This document shows, in pieces, positions 1-10,159 of a DNA stretch of 49,674 nucleotides. A program made the translations under genes and the position numbers. Each line of letters begins with the position of its first letter. The stretch's first letter is position 1. The stretch lies in contig BCJX01000016.1 of assembly GCA_001600415.1 (NCBI GenBank), positions 112,452 through 162,125 of the forward strand, in the 5' to 3' direction. The stretch comes from Pascua guehoae. Taxonomy: Eukaryota > Basidiomycota > Tremellomycetes > Trichosporonales > Trichosporonaceae. Under the pieces are notes generated by a model, which was not told the origin of the DNA, did no database searches, and was given only the letters and a program-made list of their open reading frames with translations.

Positions 1-45
1 CCTCTCCTCCTCTCCTCCTCTCCTCCTCTCCTCCTCTCTCAGGTT
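1..45. repeat. polypyrimidine 8-bp tandem repeat
   Basis: About five copies of an 8-bp CCTCTCCT unit open the window and end in CTCTCTCAGG. Because the next gene appears to begin upstream of the window, this run may lie inside one of its introns. It could equally be promoter sequence. Confidence 0.7.
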
Positions 46-112
46 CCCCCCACCTCCACACTCTCCTAACTAGTTTCCCACCTGCTCCCCCGCCCTCCCC
101 CCTAACACCCAG

Positions 113-1640
113 AACCACAATGGGCGGCTGCATCCGCCCCAAACTCGGCTGGACGCTCGACGAGCACTATCTCGCCCTCGCCGCGCTCCCGGGGCGCGTC
201 CCGTCCATTATCCGCCGCATGGCCTCGTCGCTCGTCTTCAACGCCATCGGGTGTGGGTTTGCAGGCGCGAGCTTGGTCCTGTGGGTTGCCGCGCTGGTTA
301 CCGGCTCGAACGTCGCTACGTATGTGAGTGTGACACGTGCTGTGGGCTGTGGGAGGGGGGTTGGGTTGGTGGTTGGAGGGTTGGTTGGTGGTTGGGCATG
401 CGGTTGGGGTTGGGGATGGGGACGGGCAGCGTGGTGCGGCTCTCGTTGGGAAACGGGGACAGTGTCGTACACTGCAGGTGTGCCGTCGGAAAGGGGTCAG
501 ACTGCTCGCTCGAGCCTCATCGTGGCAGTCTCATGGCCTCCCAGACGTACCTGTACTGTAGTCTGTGATATCCCAAGCACGTGTCGAGTAGGAGCCACGA
601 CGCAAGGACGTGACCTCCCAGTCATCTCTTGCCTCTTCGCCAGAATAAACAACCCCACAATAGATCTTCTGCGGCCCAGGGAGGTGACCAAGAGATGGGT
701 GTGGTACTCGTCAGCCCCACAAGTGGCACGAGTGGTAACGGGGTAAAGAGCCTCCCTGCCAACCTTGAACACCACAAACACCTCGCTCTGCCTCCAACTG
801 TCCCACCCAGCACCCGTCCCCCATCCCCCAACCCCCAGGTCCTCCGAACCCCCCCTCCCCCACCCAACCCAAACTCACACACAGCCCGCATTCGCCCTGT
901 ACGTCATGGCCGACATTCACTCTGGCGTCTCGTTCGGCGTCAACATCGCATTCGCCCTCGTCGTCCGCAACCACCTCCGGGGATACACGAGCGGCGTCTA
1001 CTCCTCTCACTTTGGCGGTGTCATCTGGATGTCGATGGTGGCCATGGTGAGTGCCTTGGGCTGGGAGGGTGTTGGGTCGGCTTTGGGACGACGAATCCTT
1101 TGTCCGTGTCTTGGTCATTCTTCCTAGGCTCTTCAAGACAGTTTCTCCAAGGTTCTCTTTCCTTGCCGTCGTGTACTTGTGTCTTGTCGTTGTACCTCTA
1201 GCCTCCAGGCAAGCCAGCTCCCGTCCACCAAGGATCGGAGCGCCTTAGCATCCCACACCTCACCTCGCGGTGTTCGTTGACCCCAAACCATCTCCAGACA
1301 TCTCCTCTCCCGGCCCCTCCCTGAGCCCATCCCCTCCCCCCCCCCCCACCCTCTCACCGTTCTCACCTTCCCCCACCCCCACTAACACCAGATCGTCCTC
1401 ACCTTCGGCCTCTGCTTCGCGATCGGCACCCTCCTCCACAACACGTCCGCGAGGTACCTCCCGTACCGCGAGCGCGGGAACGGCGACGACCACCCCGACG
1501 ACCACGACAACCACGCCGACGACATTGGCCACGGCATGGGCAACGGCATGGGCAACGGCATGGGCAACGGCAACGACCGCCTGTCCGACCACTCGGAGGG
1601 ACTCTCGGAGCAGACGTCGGATGCCGCATTGGCAAAGTGA
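113..1640 (+). CDS. SUR7/PalI-like tetraspan membrane protein, probably 5'-partial
   Basis: Three exons (113-323, 885-1046, 1392-1640) join in phase 0 with GTGAGT donors and a CTAAC-containing acceptor before exon 3. The first ATG is at 120, giving 204 residues. However, the sequence just before it (CTAACACCCAG, AG at 111-112) is a typical acceptor of this genome, and the frame stays open back to it, so an upstream exon outside the window is likely. Three hydrophobic segments are visible: one in exon 1 after the MASSLVFN motif, one in exon 2, and one spanning the exon 2/3 junction. A His/Asp/Asn/Gly-rich hydrophilic tail with MGNG repeats follows. The Gly/Cys-containing stretch before the helices and the spacing of the helices recall fungal SUR7/PalI proteins (plasma-membrane or pH-sensing tetraspans), which have one more N-terminal helix. 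Family assignment is tentative. Intron 1 (561 nt) is long enough to hide another small exon. Confidence 0.6.
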
Positions 1641-2106
1641 GCTCGCTCGGTGGTGGCGCTGACACGCAGGGAGGCGCGGGGTCGGCCGACCTACTAGGCC
1701 GCCTGGGCCGCGCGGTTTGTTCCTAACGGGTTGAACTTTGCCGCGAGGTATAGGGTGCGGTGGGGCTGTGTTGTGTTGTCTCGTACTTGTTTCTTCTTAA
1801 TCTGCCTCCTCCGTACACCCCTCGTAACCCGCACAACATGGACAGGATAATCGTTTCTCATGTTAGCCATGTCAGGTTGGTCAAGTTGCGTGGGACGGGT
1901 ATGAGAGCGGTTAGCCCGAGCCCTGCGGTGAGCCAGGCTGTTAGTACGCTGCAGCCGACACGGTCACAGGATGCGTATGCAGTGTAAACTGTACAATGGG
2001 GCAATAAAGACAACTCTCCAGGTATCTCTCATCCTCGCGCGCGACTCGTCTCAACTTTGTGCCCAACTCAACCTCGGGCGCAACTCGTCTCAGCATCGCA
2101 CACAAC
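1641..2106. other. convergent intergenic region with 3' ends of two genes
   Basis: No gene is seen here. The region separates the stop codons of the tetraspan gene (+) and elongin A (-). An AATAAA at 2003-2008 on the plus strand is a plausible poly(A) signal for the upstream gene. Confidence 0.6.
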
Positions 2107-4597
2107 CTAACGCCTCGCCGGCAGCTGTCGGCGCGGCTTCCTCATAAACATCAAGCTCTCCAGGTCGCGGTCCTGTGGCGGCTGGCGCGAGGCGGGTCCC
2201 TGTGTCCTGCCGGCGGGTGTGGGGCTGGGTTTCGCATGGGGGTTGGGTTGGGTGCCATTGGCACTTCCAGAGGTGCTGGCATGGGTGCTGGCGTTGCTGT
2301 GGTTTCCGTTGGGGGCAGCCCTGGCGTGGGCTCGGTCGGGGGTGCTGGTCGAGGCGGCAGACGTCCCACGGCGCTCGGCAGGTGCGTTGCCACTCTCGAC
2401 TCTCCTCTTCTGTGGCGTGGCGCCGGGTCCATCGCTCTCGACCCTCGCCCGCTTGTCTGGTGCGGCCGCGTGACCGTCGGTGCTCTTCCTCTTAACCGCC
2501 TGCCGGTGCCCGTCACTCTGCTTTGCCTCTTCAGTCCGCTTGGGAACGCTGGCCGCGACTATCTTGCCCGGCGCAGAGAAAAAGTCCATTGCCTGCCGCT
2601 TGGGCTTGGGCTGGGCTGGCGGCACAAAGCTCTCGACCTGGGGACGGCGCGGCTGCTCCGTTGGCGCCTTGGGGTCGATGCGGAAACGCTCCGGTGCGGG
2701 TTCTTTTGCCTTGGGGTCGATACGGAAGCGCTCGCGGGGTGGTGGCGAAGGGTCTCGGCGCAGGTGCGCGGGGAGGGCCGCGCGGCGCGTGGCCGCCTCC
2801 GAGGTGGGGTGGGCCGAAGGGAGCCTCGAGCTCGACGACGACGACTGAGCTGCAGATGCAGTGGGGGTGGCGGGGCGCTGGCCGGGAGCTGGCGATGCGG
2901 GGGGCGCAGCGGGCCGGCGGCCTGGGGCTGGGATACGCGGTCCAGTGACAGGGTCGCGACGCTGCATGGGAGCACTTGATGCACCAGTAGGGTGTGATGC
3001 GGTGACCGCGTTGTCGCGGTGGGACAGGCGCGCGTGTGGTGCACGCACGACAGGGAGCGGGGGCCGCGAATGCTGACCGACAGTCGCGGTAAGGGCGACA
3101 CGGGCACGCTGGGCATCCGCACGAGCGCGGGCAATCGCATTCTGCGCCTTGCTCCCGGAAGAATGTGACGCGGCGGCACTGGTACCTCGACGTGCGGTCC
3201 CGAGCGTGTGTTTCCGCGTACCGCGCTTTGGCGCGACGAGCGTGTCCATCACGACAATCTTCTTAGAGGCGCGCTCAGCCTCGAGCTGCTTGTATCGCTC
3301 TGCTACGCGGGTCATGGCTTGTTGGCGACGTTCCTCGGCGTCCTTTGCTGCTTTCTGCGGTGTGAGTGGCGACATCTTCGTGAGAACTGTGTAATGTATG
3401 GTGGAGACAGTCGGGGATGGTGGCAACGTATTTATGGCCCCTTTGTATCAAAGGAGTGGGTTCTATCACACGCTTGCCAACACTGCTTTGTTGATCCGTT
3501 GTTGTCGGCCGTATCGAAATCTTGGGGACCACTGGGGCTTGGGGTTGTGACGACACGATACGCACCTCATACATTCGCCGCCAGCCACTCGTGCGCGCCT
3601 CCCCCTTGCGTTCGCGGCATTGCTCATAGAACACTGGATAGTCTGTGAGAAGGAATCCTTCCCACAACCAGTCCGTGTCCTTCTTGACGTGCTGGGAATC
3701 AGCTTCGTGTCTGCAACAGCCTCGGCGGCGTCCAATAGAGTCTACCACCCTTCCCCACATGCCAGAGTCTCATCAAACTTTTGGCGTTTCCCACGATGCA
3801 ACAGAAGCCAACACCTCGTGGTGCATGACGACTTCAAGACCCAAGTTTGGAAGCAAAAACGTACCGGCGAGAGATTCTCAATCTCGCTCAACTGCTCGCG
3901 CGGGAGCTCGTCTAGCAGCCCCGCGGCCTGGTCGTACTCGACGGCACCGATATCCCAGATCCTCGACGCATTGGCCCGAATGACTATTGTCAGCTTTCAG
4001 TTTAGGTGTGCATGACAGTCAAATGGATTGTAAGTGTGATACATGGTGCAGGTGACGCACACGCGCATGCTCTCTGGCCGACGCGGACGACACGCACGGG
4101 CTCTACAAAGGAAGGCGTTTCACAGGACAACAGCAGCGCACGGCTGCCTGAAACTAGTACTCACCATCCATAGCATATGCTCGCAGCGAGCGCACACCAA
4201 TCTCTGGTGTCGGCGACCCGCGCCACCTTTTCCTGCGGAGCTCGACCATGCGCTGTTCCTGTGTGGGGCGAGCGGCTGTTGGGTGCCTCGAGTTGGACGT
4301 AGCGTCTCGCGCATTGTAATCGCGTTCCCTCTCCTTGCCCTTGTCTTTCCCCTTGTCCTTTGCTCCACCCCATTCCGCTCCCTTGCCTCCCTTGCGGTGT
4401 CTAGGAGGTGAGTCCGCTGGTGATGATGATCGTTCATCGCGACGCTGCTTGGCCTTCCCCGCCCCATCGGCCCTCGATGCAGACGCGACGCCGACGGGCA
4501 GCCGCGTGTCTTCGCGAAACGCAGCGGGGAGGTCGTCGTCCGAGCCAAAGAGGTCGTCGCTGCCGTCCGACTCTTCGTATTCGAGTGGGTGTGGCAT
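2107..4597 (-). CDS. ELA1: Elongin A (Pol II elongation / Cul3-type E3 subunit), 641 aa
   Basis: Four exons on the minus strand: 4597-4165, 3983-3865, 3691-3566 and 3354-2107, totalling 1926 nt. Elongin A binds elongin C, supports RNA polymerase II elongation and serves in ubiquitylation of stalled Pol II. The N-terminus is acidic (EESDGSDDLFGSDDD) then basic. Residues 131-226 carry the elongin-A signature: a BC-box-like stretch SLRAYAMDVI (137-146), then WDIGAVEYD, LPREQLSEIE, KDTDWLWEGF and WRRMYE. Exon 4 begins KAAKDAEERRQQ, matching the usual charged helix after that point. It continues as about 370 residues of low-complexity basic sequence with two copies of an ERFRIDPKA motif. The intron 3 acceptor could instead be near 3390, which would add a few residues. 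Exon 4 alone could be mistaken for a separate gene starting at 3375 or 3426. The canonical BC-box Cys is Ala here. The gene lies tandem with the G-gamma gene. Confidence 0.8.
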
Positions 4598-5144
4598 GGT
4601 GCTTCAAGGTGGGTTGGAGAAGTGTCAAGCGGCATTGGTACCTCCACCTAAATAGCAGTGCGGCAAGGCAGTGTGCGGCTCATGACCCACCCAACCGCAT
4701 TCATCAGCCGCCGCGAGCCGCCACCATTGTGCCTGGCGAACGGGGTCAGATCTCCGATTAAGAGACCCACCCATCTCACTGGTTCAAATGCCACAATCAA
4801 AACTATTTAAAATGATGAAACGATGCCCATTAGACTTTGCCCAAACTGGGTTAGAAAAAAATAGGTCCGCCTCTGAACCTACAGCCTGCAGGCATGACGC
4901 AACTACGCGTCAACATTTGTTGCACTGCTGCCCAACTAGAGTTATATCTTGAGGAAAAAGGATGATACATGCAAGAACAACGGCAAAGAGGACCACGAAT
5001 AATAGCGCTGGCGCGCTCCAGTACGTCCGTCGGTAATAACGGCAGGCGCTAGTCGGCGGCCGATCGTAAGCGGTGGGGAGGGGAGGGGGCACGGCCCTCT
5101 ATCCGCTTTCGACGGGCGCCCGTTCAAGGCGAAGCAAACGACGC
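4598..5144. other. tandem intergenic region
   Basis: This lies between the 5' end of elongin A and the 3' end of the G-gamma gene, both on the minus strand. It should hold the elongin A promoter. An AT-rich patch near 4790-4870 contains several A-rich runs. I see no gene that I can support. Confidence 0.5.
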
Positions 5145-5621
5145 CTACATGACTGCCGGTCAGCGTCCTTGTCCGTATAGCAGCAAACGCAAACGACGCA
5201 CTGGTGCAGCACCCGCCGCTCTCGACTGGCGTGTACGGGTCCTCGCCCTTCTGGAGTGGTCCCCAGACCGACGGCAGCTGCGGCAAGGTAAGCACATGGG
5301 GCGCGTATTGATCGTGCGATGGATGGTGCGTACAAGAGGGTCCTTGGTTTCGCGACAGTGGTTGATGAGGCTGCACGTCAGCGTCGGTCCGAGTCCACCA
5401 TACACCCGTCACCGCGGGCCATGCACCGCAGTACAAGGCGGAAGGGATGATTTTGCGATGCGTTCCTGTGTTCCTATGCTCTGCATGTCGACGCACCTTA
5501 GGCTAGCGATGGAGACCATGGCACGGGGACGGGAGAGTTCTTCGCGGAGGCGGTGGTTGTTCTCGAGCAGACGACGGAGCTTGAGCTCCTGCATCGTCAC
5601 CTTTGTCATTGCGCGCGACAT
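5145..5621 (-). CDS. STE18: Heterotrimeric G-protein gamma subunit, 81 aa
   Basis: Four exons: 5621-5497, 5370-5334, 5277-5202 and 5152-5145 (246 nt with stop). The product would form the beta-gamma dimer at the plasma membrane in pheromone or nutrient signalling. Diagnostic segments are ELKLRRLLENNHRLREEL, the RPRAMVSIASL core, CRETKDPL, and PSVWGPLQKGEDPYTP followed by SGGCC. The last intron (5201-5153, GTGCGT...CTGACCGGCAG) is removed from within the C-terminal codons. The final 8-nt exon then completes CCTIM-stop, a CAAX prenylation box preceded by a palmitoylatable Cys. Reading through that intron would replace the CAAX box with an unrelated tail, so the 8-nt exon is strongly favoured. 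The start at 5621 gives a normal-length G-gamma. The symbol is by analogy with yeast Ste18; Cryptococcus calls its homologues GPG1/GPG2. Confidence 0.88.
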
Positions 5622-6961
5622 GAGAGCAAGGTCCGAGGATGCAGAGACAAGGTGGATCGCAGTGCAGCGTGTGAAACGAGTGGTCCGGGGTGGGAGTGGG
5701 TGGGTGGGAGGAAAGGCGGCTGGTTTTGTGGCCGTGGTTGGCGACCGTGCGACGAAGGCTAAGGGAGAGGGCCGAGGACGATGGAGGTAGCGAACGCGAG
5801 CGAGCGAGTAAGAGAGCGAGTGAGTGACTTTGAAAGGGGAGGGGGTGAAAGACGATTGTAGTGCGACAAACGATGAGATGCAGGATAATGGTTGGCTTGT
5901 TGGTGGTGCTGGGGCGTGTCATGCGTGTCATGGTGGCCATCCATCGGTCCGAGCGCGCACGGACCTTTGGGATTCCACAAAAACCCACAGTACAGTGAGC
6001 CCACCAGCGCCACCGTACACCGACCACACTGCCCACTCCCCCACACATGGCGCCCCCTTTGGCCATGCATGCGTTGCAACCAACCGCACTACTGCATTAA
6101 AGTCGGCGGAGTGGATTTGTGGATGTGGCTAGTGTGGCTCCTTGGTGGCACCGCTGTCAGTCATCCTTGCGTACCTCGTGTCTGACACGAACATGATTCC
6201 GATGCCATGTCGATGCGTACGTCGCGTCAACTCTTGCGTGGTGGTCATGGTAGATGCATGCTGCAGGCCGTGCTATGTGCCTTTGTGCTACGGGCTACCC
6301 TACCAGCTATCTGTGCTCTGTCTGACACTGCCATGCCATGTACGGTTCAGTCAGTAAGCCTGAAACACTCCAACAAGGGGTAACTCCGACCAGACAACCA
6401 ACCACCTGCCCCGCCACCCACTCACCACCCTCGACCCTCCCCGCGCCACACCCAACTTTGCTCATCTTCCTTCGTTCCTTTGTTCCTTCCTTCCTTCCTT
6501 CCTTCCTTCCTTCCTTCCTTCCTTCCTTCCTCGGTTTGCAGCCTGCTTGCTGCTTGATCGCATGCGTACGACCTTCCTTCCTTTCTGGTACTTGGATACA
6601 CACACACACAATACACACCCACACACACACACACACGCCGTTGATCCTTTGATGCTTCCTTCCTTCCTTCCTTCCTCGGTTTGCAGCCTGCTTGCTGCTT
6701 GATCGCATGCGTACGACCTTCCTTCCTTTCTGGTACTTGGATACACACACACACAATACACACCCACACACACACACACACGCCGTTGATCCTTTGATGC
6801 TTTTACTCACCCTCACAACCCACCTTCCTTCCTTCCTTCCCTGTCTTTCTTTCTTCTTTCACCCATTCCACTTCACTTCAATCATTCTCACCCTTGCACA
6901 AACAAAACAACATCCATCCACTACCAAGCACACTCTGGTATACAATTCACAACAAGCAGCA
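5622..6961. promoter_or_regulatory. divergent promoter region with microsatellites
   Basis: A 1.3-kb gap separates the divergent starts of the G-gamma gene (-) and the unrecognised protein at 6962 (+). The right half is dominated by TTCC and CA repeats and a tandem duplication, listed separately. No gene is supported. Confidence 0.55.
6485..6802. repeat. 145-bp tandem duplication built from TTCC and CA microsatellites
   Basis: A (TTCC)n tract starts near 6485. A segment comprising TTCC repeats, a unique core starting TCGGTTTGCAGCC, a CA-rich tract and TTGATCCTTTGATGCTT occurs twice with an exact offset of 145 bp (TCGG at 6531 and 6676; GATGCTT at 6651 and 6796). The copies look identical by eye apart from the number of TTCC units. 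The repeat sits 160-450 bp upstream of the ATG at 6962. Confidence 0.92.
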
Positions 6962-8367
6962 ATGCCGCCACACCGCAAACGCCACTCGTCACCCCCCCTC
7001 TCGGATGCAACCGCGACGGACGAGGACGACTTCCCCGAGCCCGCCCCTGCGCGTCGCCTGAGGCGGACGAACACCTACCACCCCCACTTAATCAAGCACA
7101 ACGACACGAGGCGATCCACCGCCCATGCAGGCCGGAGTGCCACCCGCGCGCGCGACCAGTCCGACTCGCCTGATGAAAGCAGCCAAGAGCCCGAGGATCG
7201 CCGCAAGCGCCCTCGCCGTACCAAGTCGCACTCCCGCGGCGGATATAACGTCGAGCGCGACGCCGCCCCGCCGGCGGACAACAACTCAAACAAGCTCATC
7301 GACGCTCTGGCCCTGATCCAGAACTTGCCACCTGAGCAGCGCGACTTGGTCCGCATGGCCCTCAACGACAACAATGGCTCTGGCTCGTCTTCAGCACCCG
7401 CCCCGCCAGCACGGCCCACCATTCCCTCTGACAACACTCCCGCCAACCATGTCCCTTCCACCCCAGCCGTGGACGATGAGGCCATACGCTCGAGCAAGAC
7501 ATTCGATGTGACATCCGACAATTTCGACAAGACGTTCAATAGGACGTTCGACAAGACATTCGACAAGTCGTGGGTTACACCTGACAAGCCATGGGCGGTG
7601 CAGGAGATCGAGGGTCTGGTTTCTGTGACCGAGGACGAAGGCGAGGTGGTCGACGTCAGCGCCGACTTGCTAAACCAAGGGTAAGTAGTTGTCCGCGGAG
7701 TCTCGCTAACTGTCAGCGAGGAGTCGTGCAAAGCGATCGGCGGTGAGCTGATGATTTGTCCTTGACAGAACCACTCATGCATTCTCAGACGCGTTCGCAT
7801 CCTTAGTCGAGCGCCAGGGGGCATCCCTCGGTACCGACGGCGAGGGGCTCATCGCCTCTTTCAAGCCAATGTTCGCGGCGTTTGATGGAGACAAGATTGG
7901 GTTAGTCGAGACTCTCTGACATGACTGACGTGCAGAACACAGATCCACGCGTGGAACAAGGCACAGGCAAACAGCCACGAGACACTCCTCAACAGCTCAA
8001 AGGACGCATACGACAAGGCGCTCGCCCTCCAGGTGGGTACTAACATCTCAACGCACCGCTCACCCATCCCAGAACAAAGCCGCAGAGGCGCTAGCCAAAA
8101 TCTCTCCAGCGCAAGAGGCACGAAAGCGCATCGTTGCCAACGCTATCAAGGATTTTGAGCGCATTCGTATGTCAGGAGGTAGGCTGCGCTGACACCAGTC
8201 GCCGCACAGAACGAGCAGCTCGTCGAGCTGCGCGACGAATTTGCCGAGCTCAAAGCCCAGTCCCGCAAAGAGGTGAGTGGCACCCAATGTTTCGTCGGCT
8301 GACCCGTTAGATGCAGAAGCTGCCAAACCGCCAGGCCCTGCGCAAGGTCTTTCAGAAGCAGTCCTAG
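6962..8367 (+). CDS. unrecognised disordered protein with C-terminal coiled coil, 390 aa
   Basis: Six exons (6962-7680, 7769-7900, 7936-8032, 8073-8166, 8199-8272, 8311-8367) join to 1173 nt in a continuous frame, so the gene is very likely real. I do not recognise the family. Residues 1-110 are Ser/Arg/Asp-rich and disordered, with a KRPRR cluster (82-86) that could be a nuclear localisation signal. Residues 111-135 form a likely helix (DALALIQNLPPEQRDLV). Residues 179-202 hold closely spaced copies of a Lys/Arg-Thr-Phe-Asp unit (SKTFD, DKTFN, RTFDKTF). The C-terminal 130 residues are Ala/Gln/Glu/Lys-rich and helical, with heptad-like spacing around VELRDEFAELKAQ, ending in KVFQKQS. A nuclear or cytoskeletal scaffold is conceivable, but nothing visible fixes a function. 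The gene is convergent with the Mcp1-like gene, 168 bp away. Confidence 0.82.
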
Positions 8368-8535
8368 CGTCCACATATACCATCGACGTGTAGGCCTCCC
8401 GCGCTGTGCGCGGCGCAGCAGCACGCATCGACACCCCGACAAGCGTACATGCTGTACCTTATCGCGTAGTAGTAGTAGTAGTGTTGTTGTTTATGATACA
8501 GTAGGGTCCCATGCAGACCGTGCCCGTCCGTCGTC

Positions 8536-9825
8536 CTACCTGAGCCCGATGGCCGCCCAGGGTGCCGCGGCATAGACAGCATCAAAGCGGCGCGCGGTAA
8601 AGGCGCTGAGCGAGCTTGCGTCGCGCGAAAGGCGGAAGAGGCCAATGGCGACGACGCCGACGAGTGTCCCGACAATACCCCGGAGGCCAAACTTGCGCGT
8701 CCGCCCGACCTTTCTCGTCTCGCCTCCGGTCGGCGCGGCCGTGGTACCTTTTACTGGTCGGCCAGCGACGCGGCGCGCCCACGACACGACCTTCATGCTC
8801 CCGACAAACGCGTGCCACAGCGCCGTGCCCGTGAGCACGAGATACCCGGCGACCATCCACGGCCGCGTGGCCGCGGCGTACCCTGCAAACTCGTAGCCAA
8901 ACTCGGACGGGCTGAGGGCCGCAATGGGCGGTGACGGGTCCTCGGGGATGATGCGGTGCAGGAGCAGGTGCGGAATGACGAGCGGGAGCAGCGCGTAGCC
9001 CAGAATACCGTGGAGAGACGGGACGGCCTTGCCCTTTGTTCGCACGTAGAGCAGGGCGCGGCGCGCGATGGATGAGGTGATGTGCAGGCCTAGGGGCAGG
9101 TAGACGGCGATGGGTTCGAGGGAGAGGTAGTATTCTCGTCCGATGAGCTGCGGTCAGCAAAGGGTAGGGGGGTGGGGGGGGGGGATGGTTTTCAGGTGGA
9201 AGGGGGGGATGAAGACCGGATGGGTTGCAAGCACGGGTAAGAATGTGGTTTATCGGACAATGTGGTTAAGCTGCGGGCGTCGACACCGCGTACGTCTCGA
9301 GCGATATGTCTTCAGAGCGTTTAGGGACCGGACACCACAGAATGTCACGAGACCCGATGCAGCACGTCAAGTGAAGCCTCAACCAGCTGCAGCCAGGGAC
9401 ATTGTGGCCTTGCACGAGATGCAATCTACGTTCACGACTTGGTCGTACTGGTACAACCACCAAGCTTCGCACAGTATCGCCTTGCAGCCAGCTATCCCAT
9501 GACGACCCCCGATCGGGCCAACCGCCGACCTCGCCAACTGCAACCTCGACCTGGCACCCTCCCCACCTTCCCCCAGGACCTGCACAGGCAAGAGCAAGAA
9601 CCGGGACAGGGTCACACTCACCATCATCCCATCCGCGGCCCCCGTGCCGCCCACAGCCATGATGGGCGCGAGCACATGCACCGAGAGGAAGACGCTGAAG
9701 ACGGCCGCGCTCGCATTCTGCGTGTGTGTCAGGACGCGGAGGAGCGTGCCGCTTCCGGACGCTGGGGCTGGGGTGCGCGAAGGCGTGGACGCCGGCGGAG
9801 GGGTTTGTCCTGGGGACGCGCTCAT
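8536..9825 (-). CDS. MCP1: Mcp1-like mitochondrial outer-membrane protein (DUF1691), 271 aa
   Basis: Two exons, 9825-9622 and 9147-8536. The first encodes a Pro/Ser-rich N-terminus and a first hydrophobic helix (AAVFSVFLSVHVLAPIMAV). The second opens with the family-typical LIGREYY (residues 69-75) and then alternates hydrophobic helices: LEPIAVYLPLGLHITS, SLHGILGYALLPLVIPHLLL and WMVAGYLVLTGTALWHAFVG. A basic linker and a final helix (GIVGTLVGVVAIGLFRL) follow. Yeast Mcp1 is a multi-spanning outer-membrane protein that cooperates with Vps13 in lipid supply to mitochondria and suppresses loss of ERMES. That role is inferred here from family resemblance. The donor (GTGAGT) and acceptor (CTGACCGCAG) are typical of the window. 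The start lies 334 bp from the divergent CMS1 start. Confidence 0.78.
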
Positions 9826-10159
9826 GGTGGAAATGTCGCGCAGATGAGTGTGGTCGAGGCGACGCTGGCTAGGTAGCTAGGTGCAAGCTGGGCATGTTGA
9901 TCGTGAGTGAGGTTGGCCAGTCAGGCCCAGGGCGACTGTCAACGCTTTCCCGGGGCCCCAGCTAAACTATTTACGTAAAAGGGGGCAAAATATCAGCTCG
10001 TGGGGGTCAGAACAACAAAGTGAAACCTCGCTCGCCATGCACGCCAGAATTTCGCCAGACCCAGCACCAGCGAGCGCTCCAGCCACCAGACAGCACAAGC
10101 GAGATTACCTCCACCCCCCACACATCTACCCAATAACCCACTCCCCACGATACCAAAAA
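9826..10159. promoter_or_regulatory. short divergent promoter of MCP1 (-) and CMS1 (+)
   Basis: Only 334 bp separate the two start codons, so both promoters must lie here and may be shared. No specific element can be named with confidence. Confidence 0.5.

Noticed and set aside
4910..5092. 60-codon minus ORF with one predicted membrane helix just downstream of the G-gamma gene
   Set aside because: It probably lies in the G-gamma 3' UTR, is too short, and has no Kozak or family support.
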